DNA of 64,000 nucleotides, taken from contig NZ_LN898221.1 of NCBI RefSeq assembly GCF_001457815.1, positions 124,001-188,000 of the forward strand, read 5' to 3'. The position numbers and the translations under genes are program-made. Origin of the DNA: Vitreoscilla massiliensis. Its GTDB lineage: Bacteria; Pseudomonadota; Gammaproteobacteria; Burkholderiales; Neisseriaceae. Positions 32,232-41,738 of the stretch are shown one piece after another. Under the pieces are notes generated by a model, which was given only the letters and a program-made list of their open reading frames with translations, did no database searches and was not told the origin of the DNA. The stretch's first letter is position 1. Every line of letters starts with the position of its first letter.

Positions 32232-32793
32232 GTTATTTCCTTGGTTGCCTTAGTGCGATGGCTGCAAATTACTAGCAGCACTTACAAATGACAATGCAAC
32301 GAACATCGACAATACTGTTCGTGAAAATCGAACAATGTACACCATGAAATGTTTGATATTAATGATATTTTTTGATTATTGATTTTGATAGATGAACAAT
32401 GACTTGCAAGAGCCATACATCAAGTAAACGCATCAACCGCAAAAATATTCACACACTAACAGTGAAATTTAAAACTAAAGAAATTGCACTAAAAATGGGC
32501 ACTTACCCATCACGTTAAGGAATGTAAATTCTGATGCAAGTGCGGTATATTGCCATTGTGCTATTGCAGCAACTGCTTTGTGCGTTGCACGATTTACCAG
32601 CGCTTTACCGTATCAACTGATGTCTCTACAGGCCGGATGAATAAACCAGGTTTCAGCAGCTTATCCCAAGAGTGTATGCGGCCTGTAAACCTGTTTTGAC
32701 CGCTGTGAAATGACACAGCACAGCCTTGCTTGGTTTGCTATTGCGAACAATCACGGCTAAGGTAGCAACAAACCGAATTCTGAGGATGGGCTG
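32232..32793. promoter_or_regulatory. Divergent control region of the hydroquinone operon and LysR gene
   Basis: 562 bases without a gene. They hold the inverted-repeat operator candidate at 32301-32334 and a single uptake repeat at 32678-32689. AT-rich stretches around 32340-32520 probably contain the promoters. Confidence 0.6.
32301..32334. promoter_or_regulatory. Candidate regulator operator, GAACA/TGTTCG repeats
   Basis: GAACA (32301-32305), TGTTCG (32316-32321) and CGAACA (32329-32334) form two overlapping dyads with 10-base and 7-base spacers, about 70-105 bases upstream of the first structural gene. The spacing and place suit a LysR-type activator site. Confidence 0.5.
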
Positions 32794-33744
32794 ATGGACA
32801 AATTACAGTGTTTGGAAGCGTTTGTGCGCGTGGCCGAAAGTGGCAGCTTCATCAAGGCAGCGGAGCAATTGGGCGTAACCCGCTCGGTCATTACCTTGCG
32901 CATCCAGCAATTGGAAAAATTCGTCGATGCACCATTGTTTTTTCGCAGCACACGCTCAGTGCGTTTGTCCGAAACCGGTTTAACGTATTACAAAGAATGT
33001 GCCGAATTGATAGGCCAAATTGAAAACCTGACCGACCAAATGGCCAATTCCAAAAATACCTTGCAAGGACGTTTGCGCATCCACATGGCGCCGGGGTTTG
33101 CGATTGATTATTTCGGCAAACACCTGACCTCGTTTCTCGCGACCTATCCCGACATCGACATGGACATCGTCGTCAACGACAAAATCATCGACCCAATTTC
33201 GGCCGGTTTCGATGTGGTGTTTCAAATGTTTCCGCCGACAGGTGAATCACTGATAGAACGCAAGCTGTTTCACATCAACCGCGTCGTCTGCGCTACACCT
33301 GAGTATTTGCAACAACACGGCCGCATTACCCATCCCAGCCAATTAAACCAATACACTTTGGGGTTTTATTCTGGTTATCCCAGTCGCAATAAGCTGCAAT
33401 TCTTGATCGATGGCGTGTTTCAAGATGTGAACCTCAATGTCAAAGTCTTGTCATCTTCCATCCATTTATTGCGTGATTTCGCCCTCAGCCACGGTGGTGT
33501 GGTGTGTTTGCCGACCATCGTCGTGCATGAAGCGATACTGCAACAGCAATTGGTGACGATTTTGAACGATTTTCCCTTGTCCCATTATGGCTTGCGCGCG
33601 GTTTTTCCGGCCAACTCCAAAAACATCAACAAAATCAGAAGCCTATTGGACTTCTTAATCAGCCAACATGCGACCTTACCCGAGTGGGATGAGGCCTTAA
33701 TCGCAGCAGGCCATTTGTCGGAAGTCGTACGCGGCTACCAATAG
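32794..33744 (+). CDS. LysR-family transcriptional regulator
   Basis: A 316-residue regulator with an N-terminal winged helix (VAESGSFIKAAEQLGVTRSV, then ITLRIQQLEKFVDAPLFFRS) and a LysR substrate-binding domain. Divergent from the hydroquinone operon, which makes it the likely activator, with an aromatic intermediate as effector. LysR proteins usually control their divergent neighbour. The effector is unknown. Confidence 0.85.
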   Translation: MDKLQCLEAFVRVAESGSFIKAAEQLGVTRSVITLRIQQLEKFVDAPLFFRSTRSVRLSETGLTYYKECAELIGQIENLTDQMANSKNTLQGRLRIHMAPGFAIDYFGKHLTSFLATYPDIDMDIVVNDKIIDPISAGFDVVFQMFPPTGESLIERKLFHINRVVCATPEYLQQHGRITHPSQLNQYTLGFYSGYPSRNKLQFLIDGVFQDVNLNVKVLSSSIHLLRDFALSHGGVVCLPTIVVHEAILQQQLVTILNDFPLSHYGLRAVFPANSKNINKIRSLLDFLISQHATLPEWDEALIAAGHLSEVVRGYQ

Positions 33745-33807
33745 GCATGCGTCATGCTGGCTGCAGTTTATGGGTGTCTGTTCAGCCCATTTACCAAGGA
33801 GTCGCAC

Positions 33808-34056
33808 ATGTCATGGTTAAAAAGTATTTACCGCGGCGGCTGTTACATCGTGTATTTCTTGATGATGCTGCCATTTGTCAAAGGTTTGATGGTGTTGTAC
33901 GCCTTTGGCGTGACATTTATGGCAATCATCGCCTATGCGCTGCACAGCCCCGACATGGGCTATCAAATTGGCAAAGCGATAATCGTCAATGTGCTGATTT
34001 GGCTCCTGATGTTGCAGCATTATTATGGTTGGTTAATGCCCAAAGCGCCGGATTAA
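33808..34056 (+). CDS. Small inner-membrane protein
   Basis: An 82-residue protein with two or three membrane segments, starting MSWLKSIYRGGCYIVYFLMM, preceded by AAGGAG at good spacing. No family recognised. It lies between the LysR and NUDIX genes, all in the same direction; the start codon is clear from the ribosome site. Confidence 0.65.
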   Translation: MSWLKSIYRGGCYIVYFLMMLPFVKGLMVLYAFGVTFMAIIAYALHSPDMGYQIGKAIIVNVLIWLLMLQHYYGWLMPKAPD

Positions 34057-34148
34057 GCCCTTCAGTCTGGTGTGTCATATGGGTTTGGCGGCCATAATGA
34101 ATTACAATGTTTACTTTCCTGTTGTGCTTTTTCCTATTGGATACCCTT

Positions 34149-34685
34149 ATGTCACTTATTGAAAGTCCGTTAAGCAGTCAGGCCATTTTTGATGGTCACA
34201 TCATCAAAGTCAGCGTCGACAGCGTGACCTTACCCAATGGCAAAACCGCGACCCGTGAAGTGGTGCGCCATCCTGGTGCCGTGGCCGTGTTGGCAGTGAC
34301 CGAAGCCAATGAGGTGATTTTGGTGCGCCAATACCGCTATGCTTGCGGCACCGAATTATTGGAAATTCCCGCCGGCAAATTGGACATCGTCGGCGAAGAC
34401 CCTGTGCACTGTGCTTACCGCGAATTGGCCGAAGAAACGCCCTACACCGCCCAATCCATGCGCTTAATCCACACCTTCTACACCGCCGCCGGCTTTTGCG
34501 ATGAGAAAATGTATTTGTATGTCGCCGATGGCATCGTCAAAAACAGCACCGTCGCTGCCGATGAAGACGAATTTGTCGAATTGGTGACCATGAGCCGCGA
34601 GCAAGTGCAAGCAGCTTTGGCCAACAATCATATCCACGATGGCAAAACACTGGTGGCCTTATACCATTGGTTGGCACAGGCTTAA
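34149..34685 (+). CDS. NUDIX hydrolase, ADP-ribose pyrophosphatase type
   Basis: A 178-residue NudF-like enzyme that would hydrolyse ADP-ribose or related nucleoside diphosphates. The preceding strand EVILVRQYRYACGTELLEIP is typical of the ADP-ribose group. The NUDIX box reads GKLDIVGEDPVHCAYRELAE then ETPY. It has one residue more than the consensus between the first Gly and Glu, and Pro replaces the usual Gly at the end. The catalytic RE and EE residues are kept, so activity is likely. The start at 34149 (MSLIESP) is preferred to one 14 codons upstream. Confidence 0.85.
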   Translation: MSLIESPLSSQAIFDGHIIKVSVDSVTLPNGKTATREVVRHPGAVAVLAVTEANEVILVRQYRYACGTELLEIPAGKLDIVGEDPVHCAYRELAEETPYTAQSMRLIHTFYTAAGFCDEKMYLYVADGIVKNSTVAADEDEFVELVTMSREQVQAALANNHIHDGKTLVALYHWLAQA

Positions 34686-34707
34686 ATATAAGCCACTGAT
34701 ACATAAT

Positions 34708-34738
34708 AAGCGGCCTGTAAATCGTTTACAGGCCGCTT
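34708..34738. terminator. Inverted pair of uptake-type repeats, probable terminator
   Basis: AAGCGGCCTGTAAA and its complement with a 3-base loop, after the NUDIX gene. Confidence 0.8.
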
Positions 34739-34853
34739 GTATATGTTTGGAAGGTGCAGCTTAGGTTTTAAAACATGGTTTGCGTTCAGCTTAGTTCGGT
34801 AACGATGCCTCCAAGCGATTGAATAAAGTCACTATGAGCATGACTTTAATATT

Positions 34854-34887
34854 AAAAGCGGCCTGTAACACAGTTTACAGGCCGCTT
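34854..34887. terminator. Second inverted pair of uptake-type repeats
   Basis: AAGCGGCCTGTAA and TTTACAGGCCGCTT lie 115 bases after the first pair and face the convergent isomerase gene, so each gene has its own hairpin. Confidence 0.78.
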
Positions 34888-34909
34888 ATTAATCTGCAAT
34901 CAACAGTGT

Positions 34910-35269
34910 TTAGGCTTCTAAACGGATTTTGCTGTACGTTTCCGCATTCATCAACACCATGTCGCAAGACAGTTGCACAGGCATATTTTGCTTGGGCAAG
35001 GCGCTGTTCAGCGCTGCGGTAATAGCATCGGCCAAGATTTTTTGCGCTTCATTGGTGCGCTCAGGCTTGCGCAGCAAACGCACATCCACGTGCACAAACG
35101 CCTCGGCACTGTGTTCGCCCACAATCACATCTTCACACACCAGCGCGCGCGATTTGATGTCTTGGTTGGTGGTCAACACGCTGTCCAACATCGCTTGATG
35201 AGCGGCCTGTAATAAGCCATGTTTGTGTTCAGCCAAGTCTTGGCTCACAGACAAAATCAAATGCGGCAT
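34910..35269 (-). CDS. 5-Carboxymethyl-2-hydroxymuconate isomerase-like protein
   Basis: A 119-residue protein of the CHMI branch of the tautomerase superfamily. The start MPHLILSVSQ places the catalytic Pro at position 2 (after Met removal), and the AFVHVDVRLL strand matches the family. True CHMI acts in homoprotocatechuate breakdown, but no other gene of that pathway lies nearby. The substrate is therefore open; a promiscuous tautomerase is possible. One uptake repeat lies inside the gene at 35202. Confidence 0.78.
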   Translation of the reverse strand: MPHLILSVSQDLAEHKHGLLQAAHQAMLDSVLTTNQDIKSRALVCEDVIVGEHSAEAFVHVDVRLLRKPERTNEAQKILADAITAALNSALPKQNMPVQLSCDMVLMNAETYSKIRLEA

Positions 35270-35287
35270 AAACCCTCGCTTTCTGAA

Positions 35288-36712
35288 TTAATGGGCTTGC
35301 TGATTCAAGGCATCGAGCAACAATTGGTGTATGCCACCAAAACCGCCATTGCTCATCACCAAAATATGGTCGCCCGCTTGTGCGGCAGCAACGATGTCTT
35401 GCACCAATACTGCCAAATCGCTTTCCACTTGAACCTTAGCGCCCAATGGTTGCATCGCCTCGGCCACGTCCCAATTGACGCCGCCGCTGTAGCAAAACAC
35501 CGCATCCGCATCTTGCAAACTCTCAGGCAAGGCGGCTTTCATCGTGCCCAATTTCATGGTATTGGAACGCGGCTCCAACACCGCCAAAATGCGCGCTGTG
35601 CCCACTTTGCCGCGCAAACCGGCCACAGTGGTGGTAATTGCGGTTGGGTGGTGGGCAAAGTCGTCGTACACGGTCACACCGGCGGCCACGCCTTTGACTT
35701 CCATGCGGCGTTTGACATTGGCAAAGCGCGACAAGGCTGAACACGCCGCTTCAATTGATACACCGACATGGCGCGCCGCAGCGATGGCGGCCAAGGCATT
35801 CATGCGGTTGTGTTCGCCCATCAAGGCCCAATCCACATGGCCGACGGTTTCGCCTGCCAACACCACATCAAACACGCCTTCGGCAGTGACATTGGCCACT
35901 TGCCAACCTGGCGCCGCGCCAAACACTTCTACCGGCGTCCACACGCCTTGTTCCAACACGCTGTCTAAGGCGGGCTGAGTGGCATTGCTCACCACCAAGC
36001 CCTCACCCGGCACGGTGCGCACCAAATGGTGGAATTGGCGCTCAATCGCCGCCAAATCAGGGAAAATGTCGGCATGGTCGTATTCCAAATTGTTCAATAC
36101 CGCTGTGCGTGGGCGGTAATGCACGAATTTGGAACGTTTATCAAAGAAAGCAGTGTCGTATTCGTCGGCTTCTATCACAAAAAATGGGCTGCGCTCGCTG
36201 AAACTGGCTTGCTGTATGCCTTGTGGGGTTTTGAAGCCGTCTTGTTGGGAAATCTGTGGCAAACGCGCCGATACCGAAAAATTCTCAGGCACGCCGCCAA
36301 TTAAAAAGCCCGGTGCCAAGCCCGCGTCTTCCAATATCCACGCCAACATCGAAGAGGTGGTGGTTTTGCCATGCGTACCGGCCACAGCCAACACCCACAG
36401 TTTGTGCAACACATTCTCGGCCAACCACTGCGGGCCAGAAATGTACGGCAAGCCGCGGTTTAAGATGGCTTCGATAACGGGCATGCCGCGTTTGGCCACA
36501 TTGCCTATCACATACACATCGGCTGGAAATTGGTCCAATTGTTCAGGCTCAAACCCCTCAATCACGTCTATGCCCAATGCTTCCAATTGGGTGCTCATCG
36601 GTGGGTAGATTTTGGCATCACAGCCAGTGACTTTGTAACCTGCTTCTTTGGCGATGGCGGCAATCCCGCCCATGAAAGTACCGGCGATGCCGATGATGTG
36701 GATGTGTTGCAT
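35288..36712 (-). CDS. mpl: UDP-MurNAc:L-Ala-gamma-D-Glu-meso-DAP ligase
   Basis: A 474-residue Mur-ligase family enzyme that reattaches recycled murein tripeptide to UDP-MurNAc. It starts with the Rossmann motif HIIGIAGTFMGGIA, has the ATP-binding AVAGTHGKTTTSSMLAW near residue 110, and the C-terminal DDFAHHPTAI typical of Mpl rather than MurC. It lies 18 bases from the isomerase gene in the same direction. Confidence 0.94.
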   Translation of the reverse strand: MQHIHIIGIAGTFMGGIAAIAKEAGYKVTGCDAKIYPPMSTQLEALGIDVIEGFEPEQLDQFPADVYVIGNVAKRGMPVIEAILNRGLPYISGPQWLAENVLHKLWVLAVAGTHGKTTTSSMLAWILEDAGLAPGFLIGGVPENFSVSARLPQISQQDGFKTPQGIQQASFSERSPFFVIEADEYDTAFFDKRSKFVHYRPRTAVLNNLEYDHADIFPDLAAIERQFHHLVRTVPGEGLVVSNATQPALDSVLEQGVWTPVEVFGAAPGWQVANVTAEGVFDVVLAGETVGHVDWALMGEHNRMNALAAIAAARHVGVSIEAACSALSRFANVKRRMEVKGVAAGVTVYDDFAHHPTAITTTVAGLRGKVGTARILAVLEPRSNTMKLGTMKAALPESLQDADAVFCYSGGVNWDVAEAMQPLGAKVQVESDLAVLVQDIVAAAQAGDHILVMSNGGFGGIHQLLLDALNQQAH

Positions 36713-36838
36713 GTGGTGCGAACCCGTCAGCGAAAAATGGGCTTATGATAGTCCAATTTGCCTAGGCTGTGAATGTGCAGGCGCTTTGTTTGCATCAATT
36801 GATGGTATTTGCAAACAAAGCGGCCTATAAATGGTGGA

Positions 36839-37864
36839 TTATCGGCTTAAAGCATTGAAGACGCCTCCGGAGCCGGCGATTTTGAATTGAAACGCCGGGT
36901 CAGATGGTTTGCGCTGTTCGCGTGGCGAATAGCCGTAATAGCTGCGGTAAGCCTTGGAAAAATGCGACGAGGTGGAAAAACCGCAAGCCACCGTCACCTG
37001 CATGATGCTCATGCTGGTTTGCGCCAACAATTCTTTCGCCCGCTGCAAACGCAAACGCAAATAGTATTGCGCCGGCGACATCTGACAGTAGCGCTTAAAC
37101 AAGCGCTCCATTTGCCGCAGCGACAGCGGAATCAAATCGGCGATTTCTTGCATCGCCAATACCTCATCCAAATTGGCCTGCATCAATTCGATGGCGGTGT
37201 GCACATAATCGTAACCGGGGCCGATGTGTTCGGTGTGTGGCTTGTATTGGGTGGTGGAATCGTCGCGAATGCGCTCCATCACAAATTGTTGCGACACCGC
37301 CGTGGCCAAAGCCTTGCCGTGTTGCAAACGAATCAGGTGCAACATCATGTCCATAGACGTCGTGCCGCCCGAGCAGGTATAGCGATTGCGGTCTAGCGCA
37401 TACAATTGCTCGCCAAACTTCACCTGCGTAAACGCCTCTTTCGCTGCGGGCAAACTCTCCCAATGCACAGCGCTGCGGTAACCATCGAGCAATTTGCTCA
37501 CCGCCAAAGCCACTGAACCATTGCACATGCCGCCCAAGATGATGTTTTGCTGGTCTAGCTGTTGCAGCAAGGTTTTGATGCTTGGCGTGGTCGCCGATTG
37601 CACGTCTATGCCACCGCAGACAAACACCATGTCGCACTCAAACAAACCAGCGGCATCGCAAGTGTGTTCCAAACGCAGGCCATTGCTGGCGCAAATGTCG
37701 TCGTTTTCTTGGTAGATGTGCCAAGAATACAGCTCTTTTTGGCTGAGGTAATTGCTCATGCGCAGCACATCGACGGCGCTGGCAAAGGTAATCATGGTAA
37801 AACCACGCAATAAAATAAAGCCGATTTTTTGGGGTTTGTGTCGTTGTGGATGCAATTTGCTCAT
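36839..37864 (-). CDS. GlxA-family (GbdR-like) AraC-type regulator
   Basis: A 341-residue regulator with an N-terminal DJ-1/PfpI-like domain (GFILLRGFTMITFASAVDVL; nucleophile-elbow-like GGMCNGSVALA) and a C-terminal AraC helix-turn-helix pair (SLRQMERLFKRYCQMSPAQY, then TVACGFSTSSHFSKAYRSYY). Members of this family such as GbdR activate glycine betaine and sarcosine catabolism genes. It lies next to soxBDAG in the same direction, so it is the likely activator of that operon. Confidence 0.85.
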   Translation of the reverse strand: MSKLHPQRHKPQKIGFILLRGFTMITFASAVDVLRMSNYLSQKELYSWHIYQENDDICASNGLRLEHTCDAAGLFECDMVFVCGGIDVQSATTPSIKTLLQQLDQQNIILGGMCNGSVALAVSKLLDGYRSAVHWESLPAAKEAFTQVKFGEQLYALDRNRYTCSGGTTSMDMMLHLIRLQHGKALATAVSQQFVMERIRDDSTTQYKPHTEHIGPGYDYVHTAIELMQANLDEVLAMQEIADLIPLSLRQMERLFKRYCQMSPAQYYLRLRLQRAKELLAQTSMSIMQVTVACGFSTSSHFSKAYRSYYGYSPREQRKPSDPAFQFKIAGSGGVFNALSR

Positions 37865-38074
37865 ACGTCCTCTATTTCTCAGTATTTTTATGTATTTTCA
37901 TTATTTTAGTATTTTTATTAGGCGTAAAATGACCGACATTGGCGTTTCATTACCGTCTATTATCGACGCATTCATATCAAAAAACGACATCGCCGTGAAA
38001 AAAATGCCTCTCAAAGTCCATGGGTTGAGAGGCAAAGAAGAGACTGCAAGGATAAAGAGAAGGTTAATCGGATA

Positions 38075-38719
38075 TTAAGCGCTGTAGCGTTGCCAATCTG
38101 GCTGCGCAAACTGCCAGTGTTTGCTCAAACCATAGCCATATGGCTTGCTGGTTTTATCGAAAATGCGCCACAGATAATCGGCAAAACTGCGCCGGAACAA
38201 CAACACATAATCGTCATCGGCGAGTTTGTGCAAAACCACTGTGGTTTTCTTCAATACCGTCGACACCACTTGGCCGGCCTGTAAGCTGCCTATATTGTAG
38301 GGGCTCAGATGGCGCAAGAACGTGCTTGCCGCTGTGCCTTGTATCTGTAGCAGCATCAAACCACCACTGTTGTCTACGATTTGCGCAAACACGCCTAGAC
38401 AAGCGGCCTGTAAACGCTGCAACAGCTCGTTTTTACGCGCATGTGAGCACACCAACATCCATTCATCCGGTGACAACCAGAAAATGGCGGCTTCGGCGGC
38501 GTACACGCTTTGCTTGGGCGCATTCGGCAAGGCCACGCCCAACACGCTGTCTATCGCCGCCACAAACGCAGCATCTGAAAGCAAACCGCGCACATTGATG
38601 ATGCCGACCGCACCGCCGCTGCTCAATTGCAAGGCAGTGTGGTTGCTTTGTTCAGGAATGTTCGCCCATTGGAAATGCAAAGGGGTGTGCCAGTAAGCTG
38701 GACTCTGGGTATTAAGCAT
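38075..38719 (-). CDS. soxG: Sarcosine oxidase gamma subunit
   Basis: A 214-residue subunit of heterotetrameric sarcosine oxidase, related to the GcvT fold. The start at 38719 (MLNTQSPAY) is set by AAGGAG and overlaps the soxA stop by 8 bases. A much longer in-frame form would lie deep inside soxA and is rejected. The core VYAAEAAIFWLSPDEWMLVC is typical. Last gene of the soxBDAG operon. Confidence 0.88.
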   Translation of the reverse strand: MLNTQSPAYWHTPLHFQWANIPEQSNHTALQLSSGGAVGIINVRGLLSDAAFVAAIDSVLGVALPNAPKQSVYAAEAAIFWLSPDEWMLVCSHARKNELLQRLQAACLGVFAQIVDNSGGLMLLQIQGTAASTFLRHLSPYNIGSLQAGQVVSTVLKKTTVVLHKLADDDYVLLFRRSFADYLWRIFDKTSKPYGYGLSKHWQFAQPDWQRYSA

Positions 38720-41700
38720 GTTGACGTTCTCCTTTGGCATCGACAAAGACAGAGCTGTCGGCCACTTTAAATGCAATGATGTTGCCACGGGCATAGGCGT
38801 ACAAGGTTTCACCGATGCGGTTGCGACCGTTTTCGACCACGGCCATCGCTATCGAGCGACCCAAGAAAGCGCTGTAATAGCTGGAAGTGATGTGGCCGAG
38901 CAAAGGCACGGGCGCATCGTAGCCGCCGGCTTTGGGCACTTGCACTTGACCATTGGCGATGATTTGCGCGCCTTCAGGGATGACCGCATGTGGGTCTACT
39001 GGCAACAAACCGACCAAGTGTTTGCGGTCGTCGCGAGCGGTGTCGCTGCGTGAGAGCGAGCGTTTGCCCAAGAAGGAATACGGTTTTTTCATGCCCACGG
39101 CCCAAGCCATGCCCAAGTCTATTGGCGTGTTCGAGCCGTCGGTGTCTTGGCCGACGATGATAAAGCCTTTTTCCGCACGCAACACGTGCATGGTTTCGGT
39201 GCCATACGGGGTGATGTCAAACTCTGCCCCTGCTGCCATCACCTGTTCCCACACATAATGGCCATAACCCGATTCCACATTGATTTCATACGCCAATTCA
39301 CCTGAGAACGACACGCGGAACACACGCGCAGGCAAACCGGCTACCGTACCGGCTTTCCAATCCATGAATGGGAAGGCTTCGGCAGAAAAATCGATGTCGT
39401 CGCACAGTTTTTGCAAGACCTGACGGGCTTTCGGGCCGACCACGGCGATGGTGCCCCAATGGTCGGTGACCGAGGTCATCCACACCTTCAATTCTGGCCA
39501 CTCGGTTTGGTGCCAACGCTCCAACCAGCTCAGCACATTGGCCGCGCCGCCAGTAGTGGTGGTCATGTAGAACTGCTCGTCATTGATGCAAGCAGTCACG
39601 CCGTCGTCCATCACCATGCCGTTTTCGTTCAGCATCAAGCCATAGCGGCATTTGCCCGGTTCCAATTTGCTCCACGCATTGCTGTAAATGCGGTTCAAAA
39701 ATTCGCGTGCATCCGGGCCATCGATTTGAATTTTTCCCAAGGTCGACGCGTCCATCACACCGACGCCATTGCGTGCGGCCAAACATTCGCGGTTGACCGC
39801 CGCGTGCATGTCTTCGCCATTTTTGGCGAAATACCACGGCCGCAACCATTGACCCACTGGCTCAAACGCCGCACCACGGCTTTGGTGACACTGATGCATG
39901 CCGGTCACGCGTTCAGGGTCAAACGTGTTGTCGGCATCCAAACCTGCCAATACGCCAAGGCTCACCGGCGTGTAAGCCGGCCTGTAAGTGGTGGTCGACA
40001 CTTGTTCTATCGGCGCGCCCATCGCTTCGGCGGTTAAGATAAAGCTGTTCACGCTCGAGAGCTTGCCTTGGTCGGTACCGAAACCAAACGCGGTATAGCG
40101 CTTCACATGTTCCACGTGGCGGTAGTTTTCTTGGATGGTGATTTTGATGTCTTCCGCGGTCACGTCGTTTTGGTAATCGACAAACGCTTTCGCGCCTTTG
40201 CCCGCCGGCAAACCATCAGGAATGCGCACCGCCAATTCCATCGCTTGTTGGCTTTCTTCGCGCACTTGTGGCATGGCCAATGCGGCCTGTAAACCTTTGC
40301 TGCCCAAAAAGTCTATCAATACCGCTTGCGTTTGCTCAATTGCCTGTTGCCAAGTTTTGCTGCCGGTGACGGCGCCGACATTGCACACCGTCGCTTTACA
40401 GGCCGCATATGTCTTGGGCACGATGAAAGCCATCGCGGCCGCGTCCCAAATCGGACGGCTGGTGTCGTGGCAATACAGGTGTACCGTCGGCGACAAGCCG
40501 CCGCTGGACAACACCGTTTCGCATTGCCATGTGTGTTTGGCTTTGTTTGCCAAATCTATGAATTCGACCGCGCTGACTTCGCCCTTGCCCATCACTTGGG
40601 CAATGCCACTGTGCAACAACACCTTCACTTGGCGCGGCAAAAAGCTCGGTACTTTGCTGTGCTTGCGCACATCGGCCACCACCACTTCGGCGCCAGCCAA
40701 GGCCAAGTCCCGCGCAGCCAAGTAAATTTCGTCGTTATTGCCGCAAATGGCGATTTTTTCGCCCAATAACACGCCGTAGCGGTTCAAATACGTTTGCGCG
40801 GCCGACACAGTAAACACTCCTGGCAAGTCGTTATTGCCAAACACCAATGGGCGTTCGATGGCACCCGCGGCCAAGATGACTTTGTCGGCGCGAATGCGGT
40901 GCAAGCGTTGGCGTGCTTGTTGCGCATTGCGTTCGCGTATCGGAATGTGGTCTTGCAACAATTCCACCGCCTGCACCAAATTGTGGTCGTGCAAGGCAAA
41001 CGCGGTGGTGCGGGTCAACACCGTTACTTTGGCATGCTCAGCCAATTGCTGCGCCAATTCGGCCGCATATTCAGCGCCGCTTTTGCCATTGAATTGGCTC
41101 GCAGCATCGGACAATAACCAACCGCCCAATTGCGCTTGCTCATCCACCAACAACACTTGTAAACCATTGTTGGCGCAGTTCAATGCGGCCTGTAAACCTG
41201 CCAAACCGCCACCAACCACTAACACATCCACATGATGGTGCAAATGGTCGTACCACTCGGCATCGGCTTGCGTGGGCGTGCTGCCGAAACCGGCGAATTG
41301 GCGAATGACATTTTCGTATTTCGGCCACATTTTCGCCGGCCATTTAAACGTTTTGCTGTAAAAACCCGGTGCCATCAAGTCTTTGCCGACGCTGCCAATG
41401 ACGCCTTTAACGTCAAACTGCAAGCTCGGCCAACCTGAGGTGCGGTTGGCGTTCAAGCCCGCGTACAATTCCGCTTGCGTGGCCTTGATATTGGGGGTGC
41501 AATAGGCGCCGCTTTCCATTTGCACCAAGGCATTCGGCTCTTCCGCGCCCGCGCTCATGATGCCGCGCAAGCGACCGTATTTGTAGCTGCGTGCCAAGGC
41601 TTTGACGCCATTGGCAAGCAAGGCCGAAGCCAAGGTATCGCCTTGTAAACCGCTGTAAGTCTTGCCATCGAATTCAAACGTCAGCGACTGCTGACCATCG

Positions 41701-41738
41701 ACTTGTACCGAGGGTTTTAAAATCCGTTTCGCGCTCAT
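38712..41738 (-). CDS. soxA: Sarcosine oxidase alpha subunit
   Basis: A 1008-residue subunit, full length. Order: a small 2Fe-2S-ferredoxin-like N-terminal domain, a dinucleotide-binding domain (LVVGGGLAGLQAALNCANNG near 170-190), and a C-terminal GcvT-like folate-binding domain (about 600-990). The complex oxidises sarcosine to glycine with H2O2 formation and transfers the methyl group to tetrahydrofolate as 5,10-methylene-THF. Three uptake repeats lie inside the gene. It overlaps soxD by 4 bases. Confidence 0.95.
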   Translation of the reverse strand: MSAKRILKPSVQVDGQQSLTFEFDGKTYSGLQGDTLASALLANGVKALARSYKYGRLRGIMSAGAEEPNALVQMESGAYCTPNIKATQAELYAGLNANRTSGWPSLQFDVKGVIGSVGKDLMAPGFYSKTFKWPAKMWPKYENVIRQFAGFGSTPTQADAEWYDHLHHHVDVLVVGGGLAGLQAALNCANNGLQVLLVDEQAQLGGWLLSDAASQFNGKSGAEYAAELAQQLAEHAKVTVLTRTTAFALHDHNLVQAVELLQDHIPIRERNAQQARQRLHRIRADKVILAAGAIERPLVFGNNDLPGVFTVSAAQTYLNRYGVLLGEKIAICGNNDEIYLAARDLALAGAEVVVADVRKHSKVPSFLPRQVKVLLHSGIAQVMGKGEVSAVEFIDLANKAKHTWQCETVLSSGGLSPTVHLYCHDTSRPIWDAAAMAFIVPKTYAACKATVCNVGAVTGSKTWQQAIEQTQAVLIDFLGSKGLQAALAMPQVREESQQAMELAVRIPDGLPAGKGAKAFVDYQNDVTAEDIKITIQENYRHVEHVKRYTAFGFGTDQGKLSSVNSFILTAEAMGAPIEQVSTTTYRPAYTPVSLGVLAGLDADNTFDPERVTGMHQCHQSRGAAFEPVGQWLRPWYFAKNGEDMHAAVNRECLAARNGVGVMDASTLGKIQIDGPDAREFLNRIYSNAWSKLEPGKCRYGLMLNENGMVMDDGVTACINDEQFYMTTTTGGAANVLSWLERWHQTEWPELKVWMTSVTDHWGTIAVVGPKARQVLQKLCDDIDFSAEAFPFMDWKAGTVAGLPARVFRVSFSGELAYEINVESGYGHYVWEQVMAAGAEFDITPYGTETMHVLRAEKGFIIVGQDTDGSNTPIDLGMAWAVGMKKPYSFLGKRSLSRSDTARDDRKHLVGLLPVDPHAVIPEGAQIIANGQVQVPKAGGYDAPVPLLGHITSSYYSAFLGRSIAMAVVENGRNRIGETLYAYARGNIIAFKVADSSVFVDAKGERQHA

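Noticed and set aside
38720..38812. 31-codon N-terminal extension of soxG
   Set aside because: It would lie inside soxA, and AAGGAG directly precedes the later ATG.
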